From positions 383,930 to 447,929 of the forward strand of contig NW_019774336.1 in NCBI RefSeq assembly GCF_001039355.2: 64,000 nucleotides of DNA. The letters run 5' to 3'. Made by a program: the position numbers and the translations under genes. Origin of the DNA: Lingula anatina (taxonomy: Eukaryota > Brachiopoda > Lingulata > Lingulida > Lingulidae). The notes beneath the pieces are model-generated. The model ran no database searches and was not told where the DNA came from. It was given only the letters and a program-made list of their open reading frames with translations. Below are positions 29,218 through 41,600 of the stretch, piece after piece (position 1 is the first letter of the stretch; each line of letters starts with the position of its first letter).

Positions 29218-32200
29218 TTATTATTATTTTATTTTTATTTATTTTTTTTTTTTTTGGGGGGGGGAGGGGGGTGATATGATACTGTACATGTATACAGTAT
29301 AAAAGGAGTATTCTTTAATGGAATGCAAGCTTCATGACCAGTATAAATTTTTAGGGACGTTTGCAGCATATAAAAAAAATTAACCCTATTTTATTTTCTG
29401 TTTGTTTTTTAAATGGTCCAAGACAAATAGACATTGTTTCAGATTTATTTCTAACTATCAAGATGTATCTTATGCTTTGTCCAATGAAAGATATTTCTGA
29501 ATGTCTTATCTTCATAAATTATACTTGATACTGTTGCAGATAATTTATACATGGTTGCATCCTGTGTGTACTTCAGAATGAAGCACTTTATGAGTTGGCA
29601 AACAGACTGCAAGTTGGGGGGTCAGAGCTGGAACAGGAGGAGGTGATGAAGAGAATTCAGTCTTGGATACACAATGCCCAGACTGACCTGACAACAGATG
29701 TCACCACTGACCAAGACAAGACTGATGGTGCTGAATATGATGTAATTTGCATTTGCGTTTTTCTTTTTGACCATATATCTTATTTTAGACAATTTGATCT
29801 CTCTCTCTCTCTCTTTAATGTTGCTTTAATAATACAAAGGCAAAGTTCATTTGGTATTGTTATTATTGTATAATCATTGGGTATTACTTAAAATATATTG
29901 AAAATGGAAAACATCTATATTCTTTTGGTTAAATGTTAATTAAAATGCCCTTGTGCCTCTTGATTCTGTTAATGTAAAAGTCAAACTAACTTGTCAAATC
30001 ATATTATGATCAATATTTACTAAAAGAGAGTTGAACTTGGTTGTTGCCCTCACTGTTTATACAGTGAGGTTTGTTTTATTTTTTCTACCATGCAGGGTAT
30101 TCTGTTTCCAATAAACAAAGAAATTCAATAAAAAACATTTACAGTGTCTAGACTGTAGTAGTTGACACTGTTATGTGTTGATATGGGATTAATCTGTTGC
30201 AGTTTTTAATTGTTTATCTGTTGATTGATTTTTTGGAAAAGAAAAAGACAACAGAACAAGAAAGGAAAAGAAAGCAAGCTGTTGCGTCTATACCAAAAGG
30301 TAGGACCACTTTTCAATAATTTTTCAAGAATGATCTACTCAAGATTGAGGAGCATAAAGCAAATAATATGAATACATGATACTATAGGTACTCCATATTA
30401 ATATGAAAACACTTTAAACCTTATTTAAAATGTAAATTTGGTTTTTAAAGATTTCCTTTGTATGAATAAGAATACATCACTGGGTCATAGTTTTTCTGTG
30501 GCACAGAGACACTGTCACTTTATGTATGTTTAGTGTTATTTTAATGTGATATTTGACTGCTGAACTGATATGCATTTAATTTGTAAATTGCATTGCTTGT
30601 GAAAAATTCAATGCTCTTGACCATTTTTCATAACTAGTGAGGATGGCTGTGCTTCATATCTTATTACTATCTGATATCTTATTATATCTTATTACTATTG
30701 TAATCTGCCCTCTCTCTGTAATTAATATAATGATTAAGATTCATTTGGAACACATTACTTATATCATTTATATAAAACCAGATGTCCCTCAGAACAAAAT
30801 GCAAGTAAAAGAGATCACAAAAGATGAGCACAAAGCACTTGAAATTTTTGCTTCAACTGCTCCTGTTACCCCAGAGGAACCACGGGGAATTGTTCCTGTG
30901 CTGAGGAAAAAAAAGGCTAGGTTAGATCCTAGCACGGACTCTTCTGCCATGAATTGGTTGCGTCGTAGGGTTATTGACCAGGGGAAAAGCAGTGTCATCT
31001 CTGACACAAGCCTGAGAAGTGTTTGTATGTTCTTCTGGCTGATGTAGCTTTTTTTATAAGCTTTGTGTATATTTGAATTTTAATAATAGTTTTCATTAAT
31101 TCATTTTTTATTTTAATTTTGTTTTAAATTTTAATTGTTGGGTGATGATCTGCTTTATGCAGTTTGTTTTAAGTTTGGTGTTTTATTGCTTTCTGTAAAT
31201 GATGTACTGTAGCATTTTTTCTGCGATTTATCTAGTTGGAAGTTATCTAGGCATGGTATCAAATGTGCCACAGAATTTGTCTTTCAAATCTGTGCCACTG
31301 TAGTTTTAAAAATCATCTGAAGGGCCTTTTAATTCCAGTCAATTGAAGAAGTTGTGAGTTCATGCTAAATTAGCTTTGCACTTTGGACTTATCCATTCAA
31401 TGAATAAGGCAATTTAGATTTTGATTTTTTGAAAAGATTAATCCAAAGAAAAACAAAATGCTGTAAACAATAACATATTGCAAGAATGTTTTGTTTACTT
31501 GACGCCTTTTCCATGCAGGTAATATTATTCAAGTAAATATAGTTTGAGAAAGGGCACTTTGTCTGACATTGGTTGGACCCCAGGGAGAAAAAAGAAGTTT
31601 TTGGTATGATGTAGTATGAACCAATGCTTTTATAAATTTACGTGTTGTGTTATGAAGATGTGGTTCATATTTACATGTTAATGACAGGTAAATATAGACA
31701 TGAAATGGTTCTTTACCGTGGTGTGTTGACAAGGTTAGAAACATATTTTCATGTTTTTGTTTAATTTGGTGGCTACTGTATTTGGTGGGTGACAATTTCT
31801 TCCTCTACACCAGTTCTGATGGTATGCATGAAGTGCTCCAAGGTTACAGAGGAATATAAATTTTAGAAAAGAATACTTTAGCTGGTGAAGTCTCCTTGCT
31901 TCATTAAGAATTTTTTCACCTTATTCCGACCTACAAGCTAGCTGAGACTTCAGTGCTACGTGCTTCAGGATCACAGCTATCAGAGAAGAGATCAGAAAAT
32001 TAACAATTGGAGTAGTTCTTCAGGAATAATTGCTGCAGTATTACAATTGAAAAAAAAGAAGCAATTTGAAGAGATTATGCATTTGGCAATGAGCCAATAT
32101 TTGGAGACTGGGCCTGGAAGGAATTCATACTACATAAATATATGACAGTTTTATAGCATTTACATTCTGGATTTAAATACATAAACATTTATATAAAAAC

Positions 32201-34618
32201 TGATGTCTGAAACTCAAGCAGAGCAAACCCTGTGCTTGTAATACCAAGGCAAATGCCGGGTCTAGATCACTGTATTGTTGGAGGTGTGGACAATATCCTC
32301 AGAGTGGTCATACATAGACGGTCATGCAGTAGCCTAGACTCAAGACAGTCAAGAGGCAGACTTAGGCTCACATGTGAGATTAATATTATGGGAGAGATGA
32401 TGTTAAAATTTGCTTGCACTATTTTGAAAAATTTCGTAAAATTTCATTCATGAAAGGTGCAAGGTTTTGTAGGCTCTATGACAAAAAATTATTGATTAGA
32501 CTTATTTTTTTAAAATTTACATCGATTAAAATTAATTTTTTTAAAATTGTATTAGGGTTATATTTCCTGCGTTCTTTATTTTCAGTGTGTATCAGACTGT
32601 TAATGTTTTTATTATTATTATTTATGAAATATTGTTATACCAATTCATATTTTATTGTAGTTACACTTATATATATTTTTTTGTTTATTTTTATGTATTA
32701 TTTGTACTTGCATTTATTTGTTGTTTTAGCTCAGAAAAGTGTTACCATAGAAACTATTCACCTAAGAATGTGACAAATATAGAAGTAATTTGATAATATA
32801 CATTTATTGTTAGTCACAATGCAGCAGTTAAGGTTTTGATGTTAAGAAAATATATTTTCCCTCTGATAGACTACATTAAATTAATACAGCCACTATATCT
32901 CTCTGAATTAGAATGCCTAATATTACTCACGTTTTTTGACAGCTGAAGCTTCCAAAGTTACATCGAAATCTGTGCTTCGGCTACCAGGAGTCCGGAACAA
33001 AGCTGCTGAGTCTTTAACCAAGATAGCTGGACCTGGGGAGGTGGCACCTGTCAGGATAAAAACCAAGCAGTTGCCTGCCATCAGGTGGAGTAGTTCTTCA
33101 TCAAAATTATTTGCCTGCAAGTGGTTATACTGTAGTTGTTTTTATGAATTTAGATCGAAACATGAAGGTTTTGGTCTGAAATAATTAAGTACATGATTAT
33201 TAACAATGCTTCTTAATTTCTGAATGTGTTATGATAATTCAGTTGAGAGGAAATTTTTAAAAAAGAATTTAAAATTGAAAAGATAGACAAAGATAAACAT
33301 TTTTTTCTTATTCACTTGTCATCCTCTTCATGGAAATTGTTGACCACTTATTCAAAATTTTAAACTCAAAAATGCATTGCAATTATTTTTTCAGGTTGGG
33401 CACTAAGCCAGAGTCCCCTGACTCCAGACCAGTCAGCCAGGCCAGCTCCGGGTCAACATCATCTGGAAGGTCCAAAAAGCCCAGGTCAGTTTACATACAT
33501 ACTAAGACTGGGTTCCACAGATTTAGATTGATCCATCTGGATCGACCTAACTCCCTGGGGGTTCACGCTAAATTGCTGTCAGCTTCCGGGAGCCGAGCGC
33601 AAACAAAAGTTAATTCCCCCTTACAGCTTTTAGTAGGCGGGACAGACATTTAAGGCAGTTAAGCCAACAGCTATCTAGTGAGATTCGATCTAAATATCTG
33701 TGGGAATGGTCTCTTAATCTCTTGAATTCATCTGCAGAGCACACATGCTTATGTGAAAACAAAACCAAAAGTAGCAAAGAGTCTCGTACTCTTAGTGGTT
33801 AAGTCATACTGTCTTCTTTATTTTAATTTTGCAACATTGAAGATGAATGTGAAGTTTTTAAGGTGAATTATACACTAAAGTATAGGCAATATGCATTTTT
33901 ATACTGTAACTAGTTCATCAGATAAAACCTTTGGCTTTCACAGTTATTGTGACAGCTTTTTGATATTTAAATAAGACCCTCACCATGCCGCCTCCACATT
34001 TATGCCCTGTATTTAGTAGCAACTTGAGTCACACTTTGCATTGATTTTCACAGATTATTATCTGGTAATATCTATTTCTCAGTCATGATGAGTCTTGTGA
34101 CAATCACATCTGAGAGATATAGCACTTCTTGTTCTCTGATTTATTTCTCCTGCAATTCCGTAGTATTGTCATCAAGTAACCCAAGTCAAGGTTCAAGAAA
34201 TATATTTCAGTTTTCTTTATTGACTGCCACATCATATTGATAGGCACCCTTTTTTTCCAGCACTCCTAAATTTTTACCCAACAGACCTGAGATGTACAGG
34301 TATTATGGCAGACAGTCTAGTGTGGGCAGCAACAGGTCCACACCCACAGAGAAAGTGTCTGCTGCCCAAGGCCCATCTGACCAGGTGGGAAGTGAAGGTG
34401 AGTGATGAGACTTGGGTGGCCTCCGTTAGAACACCTAATAAATGACTAGCTCCACTTCATTTTGTTTTTTGGAATTTTTGTTGACAAAAAGAAAAAAAAA
34501 AAAAAAAATTAAGTAGAGCTAGTCATTTATTAGGTGTTCTAACATTCTAACAGAGGCCACCAAAGTGATTAAAAAACAACTAGATGTAAATTTTTATTTT
34601 ATGTTTTTTTTTGTTTTG

Positions 34619-34680
<62 letters not shown>

Positions 34681-36521
34681 TAAAGTTAGTTAAATTTAAT
34701 TGCTACCAAATTTTTTGTCAAATGTTGTCGGACCAGCAGTGCACCTTCTGCACACTATGTCATGCAATGGCTTGTCAGAAACCCTAAATGTTGATTGCTT
34801 TGCATGAAGACAAGGGGCTATATAATGTTTAGTGTTCATGTCTCCTCAGTGACAATCTTGAGCATGAAATTGTTCAGAGGTTGATTGAAATGATTTCCCA
34901 TTGCATGCAGCATGTACCACACTTGTTTTATACATTTTACTATACATGTATGTTGAACATAGCCTGTACTGTTTGTCTGTAAACCAGCGCTATTACTTAC
35001 ATCTGCATGTCAAGCTGGGCTTTCTTTAATTAAAATGCATGGTAACTTCATGAAGAAGCATGTCATAACATAGCAAAGCAGTATATTTATATTTCACCTT
35101 TTAAAAAAATAGGAAAGAATAGGAAGCATCGCACAGAAGACTTGTTCTGAAAAGTGTCGTCTGGGGTTACTAATTTATGACTACAGATTTATGTCCTTCT
35201 TGGTTTATTCTTGGTTCAATTTTTCATGGTATCACTTAATTGGGAACATTGAATGCAAGAGAAGAATTAAGCCACCACTGTAAACAACCTTTTGTATCCG
35301 TGATAAAAAAAATATGGAATGTATAGGCAGTGGATTATTCCCATCCATTAAACTCGTTCATGTTCACTTTCCAATTAACTGTGAATAACACAAAATAGTA
35401 TTGATCATTAAAGAAGCTTAACTGTTATTTCCCCGGCTACAGGAAATGTTTGATCAATAAGCATTATTATCTGAGTGATGAAAATCAACAGGAGTTGTAG
35501 TGCGGATACTGGCTGGCTGTATGTACATGTAACCATGGGGTCTCAGACAGACCTGTGGTCAACAAATCATAACTAGATGGTCAGTTTGGAGTCTGGGTAA
35601 TTGGTATTCACTACATTGTCATATATGATAGGCAGTGTGTTGGTTGGCCGCTTGTGTTCTTGTTTTGGAGATTTTTTCACTTGAAAGGAAAAGAAAGGGC
35701 CGGAACAATGCCAGCAAAACTTACTGTTTATATGCCAAGAATTTTGGAAGGTGAATTTTATTTTAGTATTTGATTTATTGTTATTATTGCACTGATTTAC
35801 TGTTTTAAGGTACTGTATTTGTTTTTCATGTGGTAAGTAAGACTTATTGCATAGTCATTTTTTTTTTTTTTTGAAAATTAAGTAAATTAATATAAATGAT
35901 GGAAGTTTAACCATTTGCAATTTATCAGTTTTCAGGAAACTCTCATCTCCTTTATCATAAATGTTTGCAAATGATATCTGGAGTGAAGATACATGTACCG
36001 ATATAACAACCAAATATGCTAAAATTTGAAATGAAACACAGATGGAAGGTATAAAAGTGTCACAAATGTGATGCTAATGAAATTATATCAACATTTCTGA
36101 ATATTTTCCAGAGGGAGAAACAAGAAAGGGTGTTACCACACCAAAGACTTTAGTCACACAAGAAGAAAAAGACATCCCTGCACCTTTGGTGACACAACCA
36201 GATGACACCTCAGGTGTGTCCCTGGTGACACCTTGGAAGGACACAGTCCATGCTCCCTCAGTGGTCCTCCCACCTGTGGTACAGAAGTCAGACAATGTTG
36301 ATAGTAAAGTATCAGCAGCAACAGATCAAAGTTACAAAGAAACTGTCAGCACTCTCCCCACCCTGCCGCCCATCAGTGACAACAAGCTACTACATCAGCA
36401 CCTTCATGACAAGTTCTCAGATTATGATTCAGATATCCATTCTGCATCAGTAGGTCCTGGGAGTCAGTTCTGGGAGGATGGGTCACTGCAGGTTGGTACT
36501 AAAAAGACTGCTACATATTTA

Positions 36522-36571
<50 letters not shown>

Positions 36572-38628
36572 TTAGATGATATTATTGATAATGATAATAA
36601 TTTATTTACAGTTCTAAATCCATCTTAAATGTTCAGTAGACTATGCAGTTGTTAAAATGGATCTGTAGAAAGCCTCTTCCTCTATAGAGGAAGGAACTTT
36701 GATCAGGCATTACAATTAGTATTGTAGATGAAACTTTCATCAGGTATTACAATTAGCATTGTAGATGTTATTAAACCGTTTGAATTTTATGATTTGGAGA
36801 CTATTTGACTTACTTTCTGTTATAAAATTCTATTTAGAACTTGAAGGCCCGTGACTACATGAGTGCTGATGACTCTGGGTTCAGCTGTATCTCTGATCAG
36901 TCCACTCTGGAGACTAGCAAACAAGGTGAGGAAAATTTATAATAATTTTTTAAAATAAATATAGATTTTAGAAAGTAGAGGTGAAAAATGTGACACTGAA
37001 AATAGAAGGCAGTACAAAGATTTTCTTCTCGTTAATTATAGTAAATTTTGATTCAAAATCATTGTATAAAAAAGTAACAGCTAATTGTCATTTTGTTTCA
37101 TTTTAAGAATTATCACTGGTCAGCAGGGGAGAGCCTCAACTGTCACCAGTCAAGTCAGTCACCTTACTGACCAAGGAGGGATCCAAACATGGTAAGGTTA
37201 AGCCACTCAAGTGAAGATGAACAGTGTCTTAGATTTGTTATGTTTTCTTTACACTGTAGGCTATATCCATAAGTGCCATCAGTTATTTAATTAGAAGTTC
37301 CATATTGGGTTTCATAAGACTTCTCATTAATGTTTTTTTAAATCTAATATAAAAGTTAATATACTGTTTGATGCATATTCAATGTACAGTTTCAGCAGAA
37401 AAGAGGCAGATGCTCATGCCATAGCTGGCTTTCATTTTATACAGTGCTTTTTTCTGGTTACCTAGCCATTGTTTATCGACATTATAAGACAAAAATGCTT
37501 AAACTTAAAGCAGGTTTTTAACTGTAACTTCTGCATTCCAAGAATCCATCTCCTCCTCTCTCGGACATTTTGATGATGAGAGTAACTCTCTTAGCATTCC
37601 TGATATTGGTGATATTGGACTTGATATTGAAGACATGGAATCGTTTGAAGAATTGCCAAGTTTTCTCTGTCGACCTCGAGGCCGAAGACAGTAAAGATGC
37701 TGGTAAAGCGCTGGCATGATGTGCAGTGGCATGGTGCATGGCCTTAAGAAATTACATCATATGAAATGTTTAACTTATTTCAGCTTGTTGGTGGCATTTC
37801 AGGGCTATCCTCTGTTATATTTCAGCTTGAGTGCAATTTGCATGACTGGGTCTTCATGATGCATGGAAAATATACAATGAGTTAATGACTTAACAAATTT
37901 CTAGCTGTGCATTTTATTTATAAACAAAATGAGCATGTGGCATGTATGCTTTCATGTATAGGAATATTGGGTTGCCAGTTGAAGTTTCGATTTAAATATA
38001 CATGTGTATAATTCCACATTTTTCAATAGTTCATGTTCTACCTTAATTTGCATGTTGGTTTTTCCTTTGCGTGTTGAATGGGAAGTATCGTACTTCTTCC
38101 AAGTTAAACATGAAGCAGAATTGCATGGGACTGCTTCTGTAACATTTAAAAGGTCATCATTTTTTCTGGGTTCACAAGGAAATAACCCGGTGCAGGGATG
38201 GCATAAAAATAAGTTGTGGTTAACAAAGTATTGAGATGAGGACTGTAACATATTTTTTATGTTTACCCACTCATTTATCAGAGTTTTCAACTATTTTTTT
38301 AGAAAAAACTTGCATTAAAAAATCTACAATTGCTATTATTCAATCACAAATTGTGCTCATAAAGTGACAACAGTAGTTTTGATATCTCTGTCAACAAAGT
38401 CAAATCTGCTTTCAGACAACTGGAGGCAGTTTTTTGAGAGGACGTCGGCCCTGGACAGGAAGAGAATAGCGGAAGTGAAGGAGGACATCGCTCACGGCAA
38501 GCACAAGCCTCTGCCCCAGACTGAGGTCTCGTACATCAAGCACAAGAGAGTGCAATTTGTTCCTGGGGATGCTGGGGTCCGGCTGCTTCACACTATTACA
38601 ATATCTGGAGACAAGGTAAACAAAAGAG

Positions 38629-38668
<40 letters not shown>

Positions 38669-41600
38669 TACATTACTGATATATGGTCAAGGGATGGGCA
38701 ACTTATTGTCGAAAATGATTTAAACTGATTGTTTGAAACAATAACTGAGATACAGAGACAAGAGAAGATACCTCTGCCATTTAATTATAGTCCAGTGTTT
38801 CTGATACTTTAAACAATTATTAAGGTAATAAGGTACGTAGGTCTGGCTAGTGGTAAGCAATCTGATAAACTGCCTGTTTTCATAACTCTTTGCAGCAGGG
38901 TTATAATTTTGTAGGTTAAAAGAATATTATTCAGTGTAGATGTATGCTGAATACAGATATTTTTCTGCTTTTTTCTGCAGCTGCAAGAAGCTGAAGACAG
39001 CAGACACTTCATATCTGCCATGCCAGGAAGGCTGGGGATGCACACCACCTCAGAGTAAGGAGATTTGATACAACACTTCATGATAGAACTCTTAAGTGAA
39101 TGGTATTTCATTGATCAAACAAATGTTGGTTTATATTTGTTATGAAGATACTGTATATATGTGCGCTTCTTAACTTTTTCATTACAGATACAAATTATCT
39201 TCTAGCATAAAATCAATTTCAATTATGAGTTTGTAGACATAATTGGCATGTGGAATATCTTCTTCACTCTTTGTGAAAATGTTCTTAGATTACAAATGAC
39301 CACATGTAAACACCAAATACCTAAGCAGAAAATGAACCCACAAAAATGTCTTAAATAATACATGCTAACATTCAGGAGTGAAATTTACTTTCAGAACATT
39401 TGGACATAGCAAGTATGGGATCCTGAACATGAATTGGACAACCAATGTTCCTGTTCCTCTGTCAAACTTTCGCTACCAGCAGTGGCGTAAACGTCAGCAG
39501 CCAAAGAAACACCTGGAAGCAGTCATACGTGCTCCACCTACCTCCTCTTCTTCTGTGACACGTTTTCCCCAGCTAGTCAAACTGCATGAGCTGAAGCTGA
39601 TGGAGAGTGCCAAGTAATGTGCAGATCACACCCAACACACTGCTGTCTCAACACGCTAGCACACCTAACACACTTGATCACCGGTGTATATGTAGTTCAT
39701 GAGAATTTTTGAACCTCTAAACAGTCAATGAAAATATCTGAATTTATGTGACACTACTAAAAGAATACCATTACTGAGTTCTGAAAAATTTATTGTGGTC
39801 ATGTTTTTTCAAATAGATATGGGTATCTTTATAGGTCTGCAGCAGAACAAGAAATACCTAAAGTTACCTACAGATGGGAGTCTCCCCTCCCTCCTCCTCC
39901 AGGTAGACGCTCCAGGCTGGGAGATGCAGACACTGCTAAGCAGCACAACCACTACTGTGAATATTATAATCTAGCCAAAAAGAAGATGCACCATTTTACT
40001 TCAGTAAGATTGGAAATATTTTTTAAATACAATTTTGACATAGAGGATAAAAAAATAGCTTGATCCTTGAACATTGACCCACATTGGGGAAAATCTCACC
40101 TAACGCACCCGTTAGTGTTTCAACTAACACAATTTCACCTAATGTTCAGTTATTGTGTTTATTGGTTTCAGTTTTATTTTCAGCATTTCTATGGACTGTA
40201 ATTTGGTAACTTAAGACTAGTTTATTATTGCTAAATATTAACTAACACATTTTTTTCTTTTTGTTTTTTGATGGGGTTTGATACTGTTTTGTTTTTATAA
40301 TTTCTTTAGATTACACGTTATCTACACAATAAGCAGTTAACTGCTAACACCACACAATTCCTGCGAGGTGGGTGCAGACAGGAGTAGGTCAGCAGGAATG
40401 TTTTGCATGCTCACCACGCTCTGACCTAGGCTGCTATAATGTAGAGCTTAGAATGAACCTAGTCAATAACCCTAAGATATTTTTGAACAGTTGATTTCAC
40501 ATAACTTGACACCTTGTAACTGGAATGATTGTTTATCTCAAGCATGTCTGGTGAAAAGGATTTAAACTGATTCAGAAACTAAATTTTTGATCCTGGTGTC
40601 TTTGTAATGCAGATACAACTAATACTGTACATATCTCCTCCTGCAAGAGAAAAGTTTCTCTTGTTGAAGATCAATTTGGTTTAGCTGCTTTGACCAACAA
40701 TCAAAAGTTAATTCCATAATAATGAAAACTGTTTCTTTTTTAACCAAAGATTTTACCATCCAAGTATTTGCAGAAATTTCATCAATGGTTAAAGTTTTAA
40801 TTTGATCCTTGGCCTTTAATTATAGCTAATTTCACTTATGGTTCTTAGAAAAATAACTCCTGCATATGTAGAAATCCTAGATGGTTATAAAAGTTGCATG
40901 TGGTGTTCATTTCCTTGGGCAGGGCACTGGATGAGCTATAACTGAACATATGAGTCATTGTTGTCTGCTTTGAAAAGGTTGCATGGTGCTTGTCTAGTAT
41001 ACCACTCTGCCTAGTTGTATACCAATTCACCTAGTTATATACCTTTGCCTTCTGTTGGTCATTAAAAAATAGTTAATAAATTTATTAGAAAAAAAAAACA
41101 ATAAAAGCTTAAAAAGGTAAATATTTAAATTGTTGACAGAAAAGTCAGTGATGTAAATAAGGGTGCTACAAATGTTGAGCAGCTGATGTCACCATGACTA
41201 AACTAATTTATGACATTTGCTAATGACAAAATAGGAAATGAATATATAAAAATTTCTTCAAATATTTCACAATGATGGCTTACACATTGAAAATTGCATA
41301 TGGTATATTTTAATTAATAATTAATTAAAATCAATAAAACATCATCCGATCCTAATCCTTCTGTATAATGGCATAAAAGCATATGTCATTGAAAGAGAGA
41401 TTAGGTTTTAGAATAGCTGAATGGATAAATTTTGGGGATCTCGTGTGTCCATATCCTTTTGCATGGGTTTTGACTATTAGGGATGTGGACACTTCAGANC
41501 TCTAGAAGGGTTCATTCACAGTGAATCTATTATACTAGCTGTGCACACTAAAGCCATAGGGACTATTACTGGATGCAGTCACATTAACAGATTTACAACG

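Larger units (their letters stand above)
27520..29741 (+). other. HEAT/armadillo-like helical exons 32-36 of the WDR97-like gene
   Basis: Exons 27520-27740, 28096-28270, 28596-28721, a possible 33-base micro-exon 28931-28963, and 29577-29741. The translation has amphipathic helix pairs typical of HEAT repeats: VSLVDTVDKCLEQLEGSS, RNAAWVLGELGVDQQKVI, GLVKKLLDRDAGVVDECL, TALKKIKGVENKADLLSLI and ALYELANRLQVGG. All junctions are phase-compatible. The helical block is inferred from sequence periodicity, not from a profile search. Confidence 0.6.
34398..36111 (+). other. Intron 41 of the WDR97-like gene
   Basis: A 1.7-kb intron. It contains the inverted repeat at 34411-34566 close to the donor and a (TTA)n microsatellite at about 34621-34681. 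No coding signal. Confidence 0.6.
30242..37690 (+). other. Disordered-tail exons 37-45 of the WDR97-like gene
   Basis: Exons 30242-30299, 30782-31018, 32943-33084, 33395-33484, 34261-34397, 36112-36491, 36838-36925, 37108-37191 and 37543-37690. The translation is rich in Ser, Pro, Thr and Lys (for example SQASSGSTSSGRSKKP, TPKFLPNRPEMYRYYGRQ, SADDSGFSCISDQSTLE and SSLGHFDDESNSLSIPDIGD). The donor ending exon 38 (AGAA|GTGTTT at 31018) is weak but is the one that keeps frame. Exon 45 ends at CGAAGACA|GTAAAG; without splicing it would stop at once (RGRRQ*), a possible alternative C terminus. Confidence 0.6.

Noticed and set aside
31965-32145. Open frame DHSYQRRDQKINNW... after an acceptor-like cag in intron 38
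   Set aside because: There is no suitable donor, and the phase needed from exon 38 gives an early stop. Composition is not clearly coding.
36083-36295. Minus-strand open frame opposite exon 42
   Set aside because: Antisense shadow of the 380-base coding exon.
41499-41499. Ambiguous base N
   Set aside because: A single uncalled base just outside the MITE at 41507. It is treated as a sequencing ambiguity, not a gap or feature.
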